A stretch of DNA of 64,000 nucleotides. Source: Acidobacteriota bacterium (GTDB lineage: Bacteria; Acidobacteriota; Blastocatellia; Pyrinomonadales; Pyrinomonadaceae). The translations under genes were made by a program, and so were the position numbers. Of the stretch, positions 16,120-24,563 are shown piece by piece. The notes under the pieces are model-generated. The model made no database searches. It was not told the DNA's origin and saw only the letters and a list, made by a program, of their open reading frames with translations. Position 1 is the stretch's first letter. Each line of letters starts with the position of its first letter. The DNA is taken from positions 26,708 through 90,707 of the forward strand of contig QHXQ01000025.1 in the NCBI GenBank assembly GCA_003223935.1, given 5' to 3'.

Positions 16120-17907
16120 TCAGAAGCGAAACAGGGTGTCGAATTCGAGCCGATGGGTCGCGCGGTTGAGCGAGCCGGGCGGCGTAATGCCAAATGCGCC
16201 GAGCAATCCATGCGGCCGTTGCGAGATGAGATCGGTCAAGGTCAACTGCACACGCGGATCGACCGTGTAGGTGAAACCAATCCGGTGCACGCGCACGTCC
16301 GAGCCTTGCAGAATGTCGGACAGGTTGAACGGCGTCAGCACCGCGTCCTTCTCAATGCGCATGTAGGTGTAGCCGAACTGCCAGTCGCCCGCCGCCTTGC
16401 TCTTGCCCACCTGAACCTCCGCCCACAAACCATTGTCCTCATGATTCGGCAACAGGCGATTCGCGCCGCCCGTGCCTGCGACGACCACGTCGTGCGCCTG
16501 CATGTTGTGCACGAAGTTTAAGAGAAGCGTGACGGGGAAGCGTTTGCTCTCGGTCAGATCAAGTCGCCCGATCAGATCGACGAGGTTGAAGCCGCTGCTC
16601 AAGTGGCCGTCGCGATTGACCGCGTTTGTGTTCGTGGGCGTCGCGCCGACGCTTGAGCCTGTGACGAGCGCGTCACGCGGAATGTTGATCGTGGTCGTGA
16701 CGGTCTGCGCCGGTGTCGTCGCTGTCGCGGGGATCGTGAAGGTGACAGGGATTTGCAGTTGCCCACCGAAGAATTGCGCGGGCGTGATGAACTGCGTGCC
16801 TGAATAGTAGAGGTCTGCGGCCGAAAGCGTCAGCGAAGCTTGCGGCGTGAGGTCAAAACGGCCGTGCACTTGCGCGCCGTAGAGTGCGAGGTCGCGCCCC
16901 GCGCGGTGCGATTGCTCGACGCTCACGCGCCCGTCTGCGCCGAGCACGAACGCGGAGGCGCGTTCCAACATCGGCAGTTGCCACGCGACGAAGGTCAGAT
17001 TTTTGAGCTTCGAGTTTTTGAAGTCGCGCGAGTAGAGTTCGTTCAACCCTTCGGGCATCACGTCCACATCAATCGTCATCTCGGTCGCGAGCCAAGGCGG
17101 CTCGAACTTGCCGGCTTGCAGGCGCAGGCCCCGCACGCGCGCGGGCTTGTAAGTGATGTAAGCCTGATCGAGGCCGAACGCTTTGCGCGTGAAAAAATCT
17201 GTGAGCGTTTGGTTGGACGAGTTAACATCCGGGTAAGTGCCCGACGCAAGACGCAAGCCCCACTGGAACTCGCGCTCACCCTTTGTGACTTCGTGCCCGA
17301 ACTGCCCGCGCACGGCGAAGCGCAGCCGCACGCGCGTGCGATTGCGCGCCGACAACTCGTTGCCGAGGATTGACGGGTCGGCGCTGTTCGGCAGCGCGTT
17401 CAACTGGCCGAACTGTCCCTCGTAGCGCAGCCGCACGTCGCCGCTAAAGCTGATCGAACTGAGCAGGCCCGTCGTGATCTCGGTCGGCTTCGGCGCGCTT
17501 GCGTTTGTCGTCTGCACGCTTGCGTTCGGCGGTGCGTTCACTATCTGCCGCGCGTTTGCGCCGGTCGTCGTGTTCGGCGCACCGTCGAGCGTGTCGGTCG
17601 TCGCCACGTCGCCCGTCTTGTAGGCGGCAGACTCGACAGCCGCAGCAGGCGTCGCTTGCGCATTGCGTGCGCGCGTGAGCAGTTCTTGCAGCAGTTGCGT
17701 CTGCTCTTTGACGGTGGCGCGCAGCCGCTCAATCTCCTCGCGCTGCTCTTGCAACTGGCGGCGCACGTCGTCGAGCGGTGTGGTGGCGGCTGGAGTTGCG
17801 GGCGCGGCCGTTTCGGTTTGCGGCGCAGGCGTCTGCGCATGGCCGGCGATGGTGAGCACAACAGCGACGGCGCACACGTGCAGCGCGCGCATGATGACAT
17901 GACGCAT
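16120..17907 (-). CDS. Putative outer-membrane porin with N-terminal coiled coil
   Basis: 595 residues. Signal peptide (about 1-24, ending HAQT), a coiled-coil segment (DDVRRQLQEQREEIERLRATVKEQ, about 46-75), a low-complexity Thr/Ala linker, then a beta-rich region of many alternating strands (SFSGDVRLRYEGQFGQL onward) ending in a terminal aromatic residue (FDTLFRF), as expected for outer-membrane barrels. It resembles the putative-porin families with a trimerising coiled coil. Location beside phosphate genes suggests phosphate-selective transport, but that is only contextual. It has its own terminator. Confidence 0.82.
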   Translation of the reverse strand: MRHVIMRALHVCAVAVVLTIAGHAQTPAPQTETAAPATPAATTPLDDVRRQLQEQREEIERLRATVKEQTQLLQELLTRARNAQATPAAAVESAAYKTGDVATTDTLDGAPNTTTGANARQIVNAPPNASVQTTNASAPKPTEITTGLLSSISFSGDVRLRYEGQFGQLNALPNSADPSILGNELSARNRTRVRLRFAVRGQFGHEVTKGEREFQWGLRLASGTYPDVNSSNQTLTDFFTRKAFGLDQAYITYKPARVRGLRLQAGKFEPPWLATEMTIDVDVMPEGLNELYSRDFKNSKLKNLTFVAWQLPMLERASAFVLGADGRVSVEQSHRAGRDLALYGAQVHGRFDLTPQASLTLSAADLYYSGTQFITPAQFFGGQLQIPVTFTIPATATTPAQTVTTTINIPRDALVTGSSVGATPTNTNAVNRDGHLSSGFNLVDLIGRLDLTESKRFPVTLLLNFVHNMQAHDVVVAGTGGANRLLPNHEDNGLWAEVQVGKSKAAGDWQFGYTYMRIEKDAVLTPFNLSDILQGSDVRVHRIGFTYTVDPRVQLTLTDLISQRPHGLLGAFGITPPGSLNRATHRLEFDTLFRF

Positions 17908-18318
17908 GGCGAAACCTCTTCCTGTTTTTCTGGCATTGACGCCAACGGCACGTGCGGTACGCGCCGTCGGCTGTCGGTCAAGTAACGTTCACGCAAAAGC
18001 GCGGCCATCATAAATGAAGTGCGGCCGAAAGAATATCTTGCGCCGAAAGCGGCGGCGGAAATTTTTTTGTGCGCGCACGTCACTCCGCAAACGCGCCTCA
18101 GTCGCCGTGCTGGTCTGCAACTTTGTCTCATCCAACCGCCGACTGCCTGCTGCCTGCTGCTTACTGCTTTCCGCCTGCCGTACTTTCCCCTTTCGCCCTT
18201 CGCCTTTATACTGTCGGCACGCCCTGTTTCAACGGTTCTGCTCGCGCCGCCTCGATTGCTTCGAGAGCGAACAGCCCAGCGCCGGGCGTGAGGTTTCCGA
18301 CGCGCACAGGGGAATAGC
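17908..18318. other. 411-bp divergent gap between porin and mreB
   Basis: Holds a CGCCG-AAAG-CGGCG hairpin (18041-18054) followed 7 nt later by seven T (18062-18068), reading toward mreB, and a solitary heptad array (18141-18183). No promoter is obvious for either gene. Confidence 0.5.
18141..18183. repeat. Solitary heptad array (CTGCCTG-type words) without a partner arm
   Basis: Six consecutive 7-bp words of the CTGCCTG/CTGCTTA type. No complementary arm is found within about 200 bp. The same words form a full hairpin at 48079-48189. Confidence 0.65.
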
Positions 18319-19443
18319 TTGGACGCTTCAGACGATATGATGGCGAAACGTTCTTACAGACGCCGGACGCCTTCGTTCTGGCACTTCGGTCGCTTGCGCG
18401 ATCTGATCTCCGACTCGATGGCGATTGATATGGGATCGGCCTCGACGATCATCGCCGTCAAAGGGCGCGGCATAGTCGTGGACGAACCATCGGTCGTGGC
18501 CGTTAATAAACTGACCGGCGAAGTGGTCGCCTACGGCAGCGAAGCGCACGAAATGCAGGGGCGCGAAGCGCGCGAGGTCACGCTCGTCGCGCCGATGATG
18601 GGCGGCGTCGTCGCTGATTTTGTTTACACGGAGAAGATGCTCGATCATTTCGTCCGGCAGGCGCGCAGCGGCTTTTCGCACTTCAGTCGCCGCGCCGTGA
18701 TGGGCGTGCTTGCGGGCGTGACGCACGTCGAGCAACGTGCACTGTTGACCGCCGCAGAGCACGCGCACATCGGGCGTATCTACATGGTCGAAGAAGGACT
18801 CGCCGCAGCCATCGGTGCAGGTGTGGAGATCGAAGAGGCGCGCGCCAGTTGCGTCGTTGACATCGGCGGCGACACGACCAACATCGCCATCGTCGCGCTC
18901 GGTCAGATCATCTATGCGCGGGCCGAACGGATCGGCAGCAACAACATTGATGCGGCGATTGCGGAACGCCTGCGCCGCTTTCGGGGTCTAATCATCGGTG
19001 CGCCATCAGCAGCGCGGCTGAAGAACGAGTTGGGATCGGCGATTGAACCGGACGATCCGGCGCGCGCGCTCACGGTCAAAGGCCGCGACATACACACGAG
19101 CGCACCGGGCGCGATTGAGGTCACGGCCGATGAGATTTACGTCGTCACGCAGAACGTCACACGCAAGATCGCCGACGCCGTGCGCAACGCGCTCGGCGAC
19201 TTGCAGCCCGAAGTGGCCGCAGACATCTATGATCGCGGCATCATCCTGACGGGCGGCGGCGCATTGCTCGAAGGCATGGACGCCTACCTGCAACGCGAGA
19301 CGAATCTAACGACCACGAGCACCGAAGAGCCACGCTACGCTATCGTCAAAGGTCTCGCGCAACTCTTCGACATCCCGCTCCTGCTCCGCCGCGTCGCCCG
19401 CAACGAGCCGTCGCTTTTGCTCGACGCGGAAGCAAGCGTATGA
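18319..19443 (+). CDS. mreB: Rod-shape determining protein MreB
   Basis: Actin-like ATPase that polymerises under the membrane and guides peptidoglycan synthesis. The actin fold motifs are present: phosphate 1 (AIDMGSASTIIAVKGRGIV), phosphate 2 (VVDIGGDTTNIAIV) and adenosine (GIILTGGGALLEGMDAYL). Start TTG 18319 has AGGGGAA upstream; ATG 18337 is a reasonable alternative. The N-terminal 25 residues are basic and longer than usual. The usual mreCD genes do not follow, so this may be an additional MreB paralogue. An M50 protease gene follows across a heptad hairpin. Confidence 0.92.
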   Translation: MDASDDMMAKRSYRRRTPSFWHFGRLRDLISDSMAIDMGSASTIIAVKGRGIVVDEPSVVAVNKLTGEVVAYGSEAHEMQGREAREVTLVAPMMGGVVADFVYTEKMLDHFVRQARSGFSHFSRRAVMGVLAGVTHVEQRALLTAAEHAHIGRIYMVEEGLAAAIGAGVEIEEARASCVVDIGGDTTNIAIVALGQIIYARAERIGSNNIDAAIAERLRRFRGLIIGAPSAARLKNELGSAIEPDDPARALTVKGRDIHTSAPGAIEVTADEIYVVTQNVTRKIADAVRNALGDLQPEVAADIYDRGIILTGGGALLEGMDAYLQRETNLTTTSTEEPRYAIVKGLAQLFDIPLLLRRVARNEPSLLLDAEASV

Positions 19444-19447
19444 AAGC

Positions 19448-19517
19448 AGTGCCGAGTGACAAGTGGCGAGTGACAAGCAAGCACAAGTCTTTAACTCGTC
19501 ACTTGTCACTCGGCACT
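19448..19517. repeat. Heptad inverted repeat (words CGAGTGA, CAAGTGG)
   Basis: Arms 19448-19471 and 19494-19517, 24 bp with one mismatch. It starts 4 nt after the mreB stop and ends 13 nt before the M50 start. Confidence 0.9.
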
Positions 19518-19530
19518 CGTCATTGTCTTT

Positions 19531-20661
19531 ATGAGTCTGCTCCAAATTCTGCATCGGCAAGTGCGCGTGGCGCGCGTGTTTGGGATTCCGGTGCGGATTG
19601 ACTATCGCTGGTTCATCGTCTTCGCGCTGAGCGTGTGGGTCATCGCCATGAACTTCGAGCAAGGCACGACCACGACGCGCACGGTCAGCGTGCCGACGCC
19701 CATCGCTTGGCTCGCGGGCATCTTGACGACGCTGGCGCTCTTTCTCTCACTCTTCGGTCATGAGCTATCGCACGCCCTAGTCGCGCGGCTTGAAGGCATC
19801 GGGATCGAAGAGATCGTGCTGCACCCGTTCGGCGGGCTAACACGCATGCAGCGCGAGCCGGATAATCCGCGCGCGGAGTTTCGCATCGCCATTGCTGGCC
19901 CCGCATCGAGTTTTCTCTTCGGCGTCGTCGCCTTCGCCGCGATGAGTCTTGCGACGGCCGGCCAATACTTCACATTTGCCGCCGGTTGCTTCATCGTCGG
20001 CTTCTGGAATCTGTTGTTGGCAGTCTCAAACCTGCTGCCCGGTTATCCGCTCGACGGCGGGCGCGTGCTGCGCGCGTTCCTGTGGCACAGAAGCGGGCGA
20101 CTTGATGAAGCGACGCGCATCGCCAGTCTCGGCGGCCAAGTGATCGCCGGCCTACTCATCGTCTTCGGCATCTTCATCTACGTCAGAACCGGCGACATGT
20201 TCATGGGCTTCTGGGCCGTGCTCGTCGGCATCTTTCTATGGGATGCGGCGCGCTCGCTGATGCGCGCCTATGGTGTTCAGCCTGCACGCACTGTCGCCGA
20301 CGTGATGACCGCGCCCTTCTCGATTGAGCCGGACACGCTCGTCAGCCATTTCATTGACGCGGTGCTGCCGGTGCACCGGCAAGAAGCCGTGCCGGTCGCG
20401 CGTCATCAACGTCTGCACGGCATACTCACACTCGCCGATTTGAAAAAACTCCCGCGCGAAGCGTGGCACAAGACGCGCGTCGCAGACGTGATGCGCCCGG
20501 TTGACAAGCGCCTGTTCGTCGCGCCAACAACATCGCTCGCACGCGCCGCCGACTTGATGCGCCATAACGGCGCGGGCGCGCTTGCCGTCATCAACGACGC
20601 GGGCGAACTCGTCGGCTTCCTCCAGCCCGGTCGTTTGAAACGGCGCGAAGCAAGCAAGTAA
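19531..20661 (+). CDS. Site-2-type M50 metalloprotease with tandem CBS domains
   Basis: Intramembrane zinc protease of 376 residues. The zinc motif HELSHALVA lies in a membrane helix (about residue 73) and the second signature NLLPGYPLDGGRVLRA supplies the Asp ligand. Six or so hydrophobic helices are followed from about residue 245 by a pair of CBS motifs (TVADVMTAPF, RVADVMRPV), which usually bind adenine nucleotides and regulate activity. This is the SpoIVFB-like/Rip3-like class. The substrate may be a membrane-bound regulator, but none is adjacent. No ribosome binding site is visible; the heptad hairpin ends 13 nt before the ATG. Confidence 0.92.
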   Translation: MSLLQILHRQVRVARVFGIPVRIDYRWFIVFALSVWVIAMNFEQGTTTTRTVSVPTPIAWLAGILTTLALFLSLFGHELSHALVARLEGIGIEEIVLHPFGGLTRMQREPDNPRAEFRIAIAGPASSFLFGVVAFAAMSLATAGQYFTFAAGCFIVGFWNLLLAVSNLLPGYPLDGGRVLRAFLWHRSGRLDEATRIASLGGQVIAGLLIVFGIFIYVRTGDMFMGFWAVLVGIFLWDAARSLMRAYGVQPARTVADVMTAPFSIEPDTLVSHFIDAVLPVHRQEAVPVARHQRLHGILTLADLKKLPREAWHKTRVADVMRPVDKRLFVAPTTSLARAADLMRHNGAGALAVINDAGELVGFLQPGRLKRREASK

Positions 20662-20846
20662 ACTCTCCCCGAAAAATCCCGACTACAAGCGCGCGCCACA
20701 TCGCGTGTCGAACGCACCGCATCCGTTGTTGCGTTAAGCCATTTCTTACCGCATAATCGGCGCGGAGGCGTGTAAATCTAACCGGCTGAGGCCGACTGTG
20801 TTGATGCCGACGTATCCGCGCCGCAGGCGAAAGAGAACTGAAGATC

Positions 20847-21716
20847 GTGCTACTGTTCGCGCCATACACCGAGTACATGGAGCGACTGCGCGAGTCCCGC
20901 AATGTGCTGGACTTGGTGCTGGTCTTCGTCCTCGTCTATGCGGTCTTGAAACTCCTGCGCGGCACGCGCGCCGTGCCCATGGCCGCCGGCATCGCCGCCT
21001 TCGCGCTGCTCTACTGGCTCGCGCTCCGCTACGATCTCGCCACGCTCGAATACGTCTTGCGCGGCGTCTTGCTCTACTTGCCGATCCTGATCATCGTGCT
21101 CTTTCAATCTGAGATTCGACAGGCGTTCATCTCGCTCGGCAATCGCATACGCCTGCCACTGCTCACACGCCAACGCGGCCAGTTCGGCGAAGGCGTCTAT
21201 GATGAGATCGTGCTCGCCGCCACGACGCTCGCTTCAACGAAGACCGGCGCGCTCGTCGTGATTGAGCGGGGCATCGGTTTGAAAAATGTCGTTGATGGCG
21301 GCGTGCGGCTCGACGCTGAACTCAGTTACGATCTGCTCGTCACGATCTTCAATCCGACGACGCCGCTACATGACGGCGCGGTGGTCGTGCGTCGGCATCG
21401 CATCGCGGCGGCGGCGTGTTTCTTGCCGCTCACTTTGAACCCGCGTCTCTCGAAAGACCTCGGCACGCGCCACCGCGCCGCCATCGGCATCACCGAAGAC
21501 ACGGACGCCGTCGCCGTCGTCGTCTCCGAAGAGACCGGTCTCATCTCCTTCGTCCAGCGCGGCGAAATCCGGCGCGGTCTCGACGCCACACAACTACGCA
21601 CCGCCATTCTCAGCGCGCTCGAAGTGTCTCCGCGCAGAGAAGAGAAGAAGCAAGAGAAGAAACAAGCCGCGCCGGTTGAAGCTGAAACTGAACGGAACGA
21701 AGTCGTTTCAATGTGA
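20847..21716 (+). CDS. cdaA: Membrane diadenylate cyclase (c-di-AMP synthase)
   Basis: Makes cyclic di-AMP from two ATP. Three N-terminal membrane helices (about 20-90) precede the DAC domain. The catalytic motifs are intact: DGA at 176-178 (PLHDGAVVV) and RHR at 208-210 (GTRHRAAIG). The final 25 residues are a charged Lys/Glu tail. Start GTG 20847; ATG 20877 would still leave the first helix intact. It heads the conserved cdaA-cdaR-glmM cluster, which links c-di-AMP to peptidoglycan precursor synthesis and turgor control. Confidence 0.95.
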   Translation: MLLFAPYTEYMERLRESRNVLDLVLVFVLVYAVLKLLRGTRAVPMAAGIAAFALLYWLALRYDLATLEYVLRGVLLYLPILIIVLFQSEIRQAFISLGNRIRLPLLTRQRGQFGEGVYDEIVLAATTLASTKTGALVVIERGIGLKNVVDGGVRLDAELSYDLLVTIFNPTTPLHDGAVVVRRHRIAAAACFLPLTLNPRLSKDLGTRHRAAIGITEDTDAVAVVVSEETGLISFVQRGEIRRGLDATQLRTAILSALEVSPRREEKKQEKKQAAPVEAETERNEVVSM

Positions 21717-21720
21717 AGAG

Positions 21721-21799
21721 CAGTGGTCAGTGGTCGGTGGTCAGTGATCAGTTAAAAACTGTCTGTCACTGATCACTGACCACTGACTACTGACCACTG
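21721..21799. repeat. Heptad inverted repeat (word CAGTGGT) between cdaA and cdaR
   Basis: Arms 21721-21752 and 21768-21799, 32 bp with two mismatches and a 15-nt loop. Exactly 4 nt separate it from the cdaA stop and 4 nt from the cdaR ATG. Confidence 0.95.
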
Positions 21800-21803
21800 T
21801 CTT

Positions 21804-22781
21804 ATGACTCTCCGCGATCTCGAAAAAGATGCCGCTTTGGTCGGCCGCAGGTGGCTGCGCGAGTTGCTGTTCGAGGATTGGGGCATGAAGTTGCTCGCGC
21901 TCGCCATCACGTTCGCGCTGTGGTGGGCTGTGACGGGGCAACGCACGCCTTCGTCGCTGCCCTTGCGCCATGTGCCGCTCGTGCTCATTCCGCCGAGCGA
22001 CATGGAGATCAGCAACGACCTGCGCGAAGAGGTGGATGTGACCTTGCGCGGCAGCCAGCACGCGCTCGGCATGATCAAGTCGGACGAGATCGCGATCAGG
22101 TACGACGCCAGCGCCTTGCAACCCGGCATGCACCTCCTCCGGCTCGCGCCGCAGAACGTCTCGCTGCAATTGCCTGAAGGCGTCAACCCTGAGAGTGTCC
22201 AGATCGAACGGATCGAACCGAACAGCGTTAAGCTGCAACTCGAACGACGCATCGAGCGCGAGTTCGTCGTGACTGTGCCGACTGTGGGCACACCAGCAGC
22301 GGGCTACGAGTTGGTCGGCGTGGCGTCTGTGCCGAACCGCGTGCGCGTGCGCGGCCCTGAAAGCCACGTCAACGCTTTGCAGAAGGTGCAGACCGAGCCG
22401 GTCTCTGCTGACGGGCGCGCTGAGAGCTTCGCCGTCAAGCAAGTGGTTGTGGACATTCCCGACCCAAAGGTCGTGCCCGTGAGCGACACGGCGGTTGACG
22501 TGCAAGTGCAGATCGGCGAAGCGCGCGAGGATAAGACTTTGCCCGGCGTCTTGGTGCAACCGGCTGCGGACGATGCAGGCACGCCGCAGCCCACGCACGC
22601 CGCCGTCACCTTGCGCGGCCCGCGCTCCGTAGTCGAAGGCTTGCGCGCCGCCGACATAAAACTGCTGCTCGACGTGACGCCCGACGGCACACTCAAACCG
22701 CGTCTCCAACTCCCGCCCGGCCGCGACGAGCGCGTCGAACTCGTCTCGACCAATCCGGCAGAGTTCACGATCAAAAAATGA
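21804..22781 (+). CDS. cdaR: YbbR-domain regulator of diadenylate cyclase
   Basis: 325 residues: an N-terminal membrane helix (LLALAITFALWWAVTG, about 33-50), then tandem YbbR domains on the outer side, recognisable by repeats of the type PVELRVEG / VRVRGPESHVNALQKVQTEPV and VTLRGPRSVVEGL. CdaR binds and modulates CdaA in characterised bacteria. There is no ribosome binding site upstream, because the hairpin stops 4 nt before the ATG. The stop overlaps the glmM start (ATGA type), so translation is coupled downstream. Confidence 0.92.
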   Translation: MTLRDLEKDAALVGRRWLRELLFEDWGMKLLALAITFALWWAVTGQRTPSSLPLRHVPLVLIPPSDMEISNDLREEVDVTLRGSQHALGMIKSDEIAIRYDASALQPGMHLLRLAPQNVSLQLPEGVNPESVQIERIEPNSVKLQLERRIEREFVVTVPTVGTPAAGYELVGVASVPNRVRVRGPESHVNALQKVQTEPVSADGRAESFAVKQVVVDIPDPKVVPVSDTAVDVQVQIGEAREDKTLPGVLVQPAADDAGTPQPTHAAVTLRGPRSVVEGLRAADIKLLLDVTPDGTLKPRLQLPPGRDERVELVSTNPAEFTIKK

Positions 22782-24166
22782 AACGACTCTTTGGCACGGA
22801 CGGGATGCGCGGCGCGGCCGGCAGTTTCCCTCTGGACGCGGACACGATCTGGACAACGGGCCATTCGCTCGCGCGCCATCTCACCGCGCAGACGGGACCT
22901 GCGCCGCGCATCGTTACGGGCCGCGATACGCGCGAGTCGGGCGCTTGGCTGGAAGCGGCGCTCATCGCAGGCGCACGCGCGGCCGGCGCGCTCTGTGAGT
23001 CGGCCGGCGTTATCACGACGCCCGGCGTGGCCTTTCTCACACGCACGCTGCCTGCGGACGCGGGCGTCGTCATCAGCGCCTCGCACAATCCATTTCAAGA
23101 TAACGGCATCAAAATCTTCGCGCCGACGGGCCGCAAACTCGACGACACAACCGAGCGGCTCATCGAAGCCGACATCTACGCCGCACGCGAGCGCACCGAC
23201 ACGCACGAAGTTGCGCAGCGACACAACGCGCCATTTCAGTCTGATGAGATCGAGGCGGACGCTCATGCAGTCGCTCTGCGCGCACGCTATCTTGATTATC
23301 TCGTCAACGAAATCGGCGCAGGTCTGCGCCTTGATGATCTGATACTCGTCATGGATTGCGCGCACGGCGCGGCGTTCGAGTTAGCGCCCGCGCTCTGCGC
23401 GCGGCTCGGCGCGCAGGTCGTCGCCGTTGGCATCACACCGGACGGGCGCAATATCAACCGCGAATGTGGTTCGCTCTATGTCGAGCGACTGCGCGAGCGG
23501 GTCGTCGCTGCGGGCGCACATCTCGGCGTCGCATTCGACGGCGACGCAGACCGCGCGCTCTTCGTGGATGCGCGCGGCACGGTCGTTGATGGCGACGCCA
23601 CGCTCTGGGTCATGGCGCAACAGATGTCGGCGCGCGGTGAGTTGAAAAATAATCTGGTCGTGGCGACAGTGATGAGCAACATCGGGCTTGAGTCGGCGTT
23701 AAAGAGTCGCGGCATAGAATTGCGGCGCACGGACGTGGGCGACAAGTACGTGCTCGAAGAGTTGCTGCGCACTGGTGCAAGTCTCGGCGGCGAACAGTCC
23801 GGGCACATCATCTTCCCGCGCCTGAGTCTCGCGGGCGACGGCCTCGTCACAACTCTTTGTCTGCTGCGCGCGATGCGCGAATCGAGCCGGCACTTGCATG
23901 AACTGACCGCAGGCTTCACGCGCTACCCGCAGGTGCTCGTCAACGTGCGCGTCGGCGAGAAGCGCCCGTTCGCGGACGTGCCGGAGATCGCGCGAGCAGT
24001 ACGCGCGACCGAAAAGGAACTCGGCGATAGGGGCCGCCTGCTGCTTCGCTACTCCGGCACTGAACCACTCGCGCGCGTCATGATCGAGGGCCAACGCCAA
24101 GACGAGATCGAACGTCTCGCCCAAGCGCTCGCCCGCATCATCCAAACTGCGCTCGGCGCAAAGTAA
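22778..24166 (+). CDS. glmM: Phosphoglucosamine mutase
   Basis: Interconverts glucosamine-6-phosphate and glucosamine-1-phosphate on the route to UDP-GlcNAc. 462 residues, standard length. The phosphoserine active site is Ser102 in VVISASHNPFQDNG, the Mg loop is DGDADR (about 256), and the sugar-phosphate loop RYSGTEP is near the C-terminus. Starts within the last codon of cdaR (4-nt overlap). CdaA-GlmM interaction is known in several species, so the operon is functionally coherent. Confidence 0.96.
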   Translation: MKRLFGTDGMRGAAGSFPLDADTIWTTGHSLARHLTAQTGPAPRIVTGRDTRESGAWLEAALIAGARAAGALCESAGVITTPGVAFLTRTLPADAGVVISASHNPFQDNGIKIFAPTGRKLDDTTERLIEADIYAARERTDTHEVAQRHNAPFQSDEIEADAHAVALRARYLDYLVNEIGAGLRLDDLILVMDCAHGAAFELAPALCARLGAQVVAVGITPDGRNINRECGSLYVERLRERVVAAGAHLGVAFDGDADRALFVDARGTVVDGDATLWVMAQQMSARGELKNNLVVATVMSNIGLESALKSRGIELRRTDVGDKYVLEELLRTGASLGGEQSGHIIFPRLSLAGDGLVTTLCLLRAMRESSRHLHELTAGFTRYPQVLVNVRVGEKRPFADVPEIARAVRATEKELGDRGRLLLRYSGTEPLARVMIEGQRQDEIERLAQALARIIQTALGAK

Positions 24167-24319
24167 AAACGGGAGTGACGTGAAAACTTTACGTGGCTCA
24201 GCGCGCAACTTTTACACGCAGCATGCCTCTTCGCGCCTCTGCACTTGAGTTTAAAGCGGCGCGATAGTTGCGAAAGCTCAATAAAAATGCGACTCAAGTG
24301 AAGTTTGCGGCAACTTCGG

Positions 24320-24349
24320 TTGCGTGGCATGAGCATTGCGAGCTATATT
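24320..24349 (+). promoter_or_regulatory. Probable promoter of a small RNA
   Basis: TTGCGT (24320-24325), 18-nt spacer, TATATT (24344-24349). Predicted start near 24356. The -10 is the same as for the structured RNA at 7425-7880. Confidence 0.5.
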
Positions 24350-24355
24350 GTGGGG

Positions 24356-24467
24356 CAAGAGAGACGGTTGGTGGATCCTCCGTCTCAGTGGTTGCTGGGG
24401 TGAGGACAGTAACCACGAATTAGATCAGGTGCAGTAGTCTCCAAGATTGCTGCACCTGTTCTTTTTT
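24356..24467 (+). ncRNA. Probable small RNA with three hairpins and terminator
   Basis: Three consecutive hairpins: GAGACGG/CCGTCTC (24361-24367/24380-24386), a 10-bp stem 24388-24397/24407-24416 with one G-U pair, and the terminator stem 24426-24434/24450-24458 followed by TTCTTTTTT. It is preceded by promoter hexamers and carries no open frame. About 110 nt. I considered SRP RNA and do not find its apical loop. Not a recognised family; a riboswitch is unlikely since no gene follows the terminator directly. Confidence 0.55.
24426..24467 (+). terminator. Rho-independent terminator
   Basis: CAGGTGCAG / CTGCACCTG arms at 24426-24434 and 24450-24458, a 15-nt loop, and a T-rich tail 24459-24467. 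Confidence 0.85.
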
Positions 24468-24469
24468 GT

Positions 24470-24538
24470 CAATGGTCAGTTGTCCGTAAATTTCAGCATT
24501 CAACTAGCGCAACAAAAACAACTGACCACTGACCATTG
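24470..24538. repeat. Heptad inverted repeat with one heptad missing from the left arm
   Basis: Right arm 24518-24538 has words CAATGGT, CAGTGGT, CAGTTGT (as complement); left arm 24470-24483 has only the first and last. The difference is exactly one 7-bp unit. Confidence 0.75.
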
Positions 24539-24563
24539 GCAGTTTTTATTGTATGTTTAGCTG

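Larger units (their letters stand above)
24167..24563. other. 397-bp gene-free region after glmM
   Basis: Contains a small-RNA-like unit with promoter and terminator (24320-24467) and a heptad inverted repeat (24470-24538). No open reading frame with a ribosome binding site was seen. Confidence 0.65.

Noticed and set aside
20662..20846. Possible promoter and riboswitch before cdaA
   Set aside because: The only -10/-35 pair (TTGCGT, TAATCG) has a 19-nt gap and poor match; no ydaO/c-di-AMP riboswitch motif is visible.
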